DNA of 64,000 bases. It comes from Herbaspirillum sp. RTI4. GTDB lineage: Bacteria > Pseudomonadota > Gammaproteobacteria > Burkholderiales > Burkholderiaceae_D. Location: positions 1,302,001 through 1,366,000 of the forward strand of contig NZ_JAVIWQ010000002.1 in the NCBI RefSeq assembly GCF_034313965.1, written 5' to 3'. Under the pieces are notes generated by a model. It was not told the origin of the DNA. It saw nothing but the letters and a program-made list of their open reading frames with translations, and searched no databases. Positions 63,759 to 64,000 of the stretch are shown here, in pieces (positions within the stretch are counted from its first letter, which is position 1; each line of letters opens with the position of its first letter). The translations under genes and the position numbers were made by a program.

Positions 63759-64000
63759 TTACACTTCGCTGGCGATAGGATCGGCTGCCGGCAGATTTTT
63801 CGATGCGGGCGCAGAGCGCTGATTATAAAACGTCGACATCATGCCGCTGATGAGAATGATGCTGATGCCTAGCCAACCACTCCAACCCAGCACATCGCCC
63901 CAGACCAGAATGCTCCACATGCTGGCAAACACAATCCCGCTGTATTGCAGATTGGCCGTCACCAGCGTATTGCCGAGCCGGTAGGCGCGCGTCATCGCCA
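63759..64000 (-). CDS. EamA/DMT-family transporter, C-terminal part (partial)
   Basis: At least the last 78 residues of a membrane transporter: two or three helices with LQYSGIVFASMWSILVWGD and WLGISIILISGMMSTFYNQR, the end of the second EamA repeat. The gene continues beyond the window edge; the methionine near 63995 is probably internal. It is a second DMT exporter besides the one at 46237-47148. Substrate unknown. Confidence 0.75.
   Translation of the reverse strand, partial: AMTRAYRLGNTLVTANLQYSGIVFASMWSILVWGDVLGWSGWLGISIILISGMMSTFYNQRSAPASKNLPAADPIASEV

Overview
The window is a gene-dense bacterial chromosome segment whose content fits a betaproteobacterium of the order Burkholderiales, most likely family Oxalobacteraceae (Herminiimonas, Collimonas or Janthinobacterium-like). 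The basis is the gene order (lpxK - Trm112-like - kdsB - adk; fkpB - ispH; rpmB - rpmG; rplM - rpsI; rubredoxin / thiD / hemL) and the look of the proteins. Genus is not resolved. I see no prophage, insertion sequence, integrase, CRISPR array, rRNA or tRNA.

Layout. 1-9.3 kb: end of an acyl-CoA ligase gene, a YciA-like thioesterase, an Atm1-type ABC exporter, a LysR regulator, glutamate dehydrogenase, and a gltIJKL glutamate/aspartate uptake operon with a candidate sigma-54 promoter. 9.3-14.3 kb: TonB-dependent receptor, ECF sigma factor and AraC regulator on the minus strand, then an AhpD-like protein and a uracil-DNA-glycosylase-family protein. 14.6-21.3 kb: sodB and xseA (minus), then exbB-exbD-lpxK-Trm112-kdsB-adk; the xseA/exbB gap carries a duplicated ~172-bp module with two perfect DnaA boxes. 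21.4-31.3 kb: patatin, secreted barnase-like RNase plus barstar, purN, RsmB-type methyltransferase, MscS channel, desaturase, rpmB/rpmG, radC, fkpB, ispH. 31.3-35.6 kb: livHMGF behind a long leader that looks like a ribosome-mediated attenuator. 36-41.5 kb: small envelope and stress proteins and a two-component group. 41.9-46.2 kb: nasT and nitrate transporter nrtABC, with a leader matching the ANTAR antitermination architecture. 46.2-58.9 kb: housekeeping and metabolism (EamA transporter, quinone oxidoreductase, pepN, fbp, pyrC, coq7, osmC-like, rplM-rpsI, argC, bactofilin, erpA). 59-64 kb: a MarR/tautomerase pair with repeated operators, hemL, thiD, rubredoxin, a mercaptopyruvate-type sulfurtransferase and the end of a second EamA transporter.

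Two themes link the genes. One is nitrogen acquisition: glutamate/aspartate, branched-chain amino acid and nitrate uptake systems plus glutamate dehydrogenase, each transporter with its own candidate control device (sigma-54 promoter, leader-peptide attenuator, ANTAR leader). The other is iron and redox: siderophore-type receptor, ExbBD, Fe-SOD, ErpA, rubredoxin.

The most interesting signals are not genes: (i) an Ile/Leu/Val-rich 24-codon leader ORF followed by a terminator with a competing antiterminator ahead of livH; (ii) two hairpins with A1/G4 hexaloops whose second arm overlaps a terminator ahead of nrtA, next to nasT; (iii) the tandem duplication of a DnaA-box triad; (iv) a recurring pattern of unrelated 9-16-bp tandem repeats located at or just after stop codons, in several cases with the stop codon inside the repeat.
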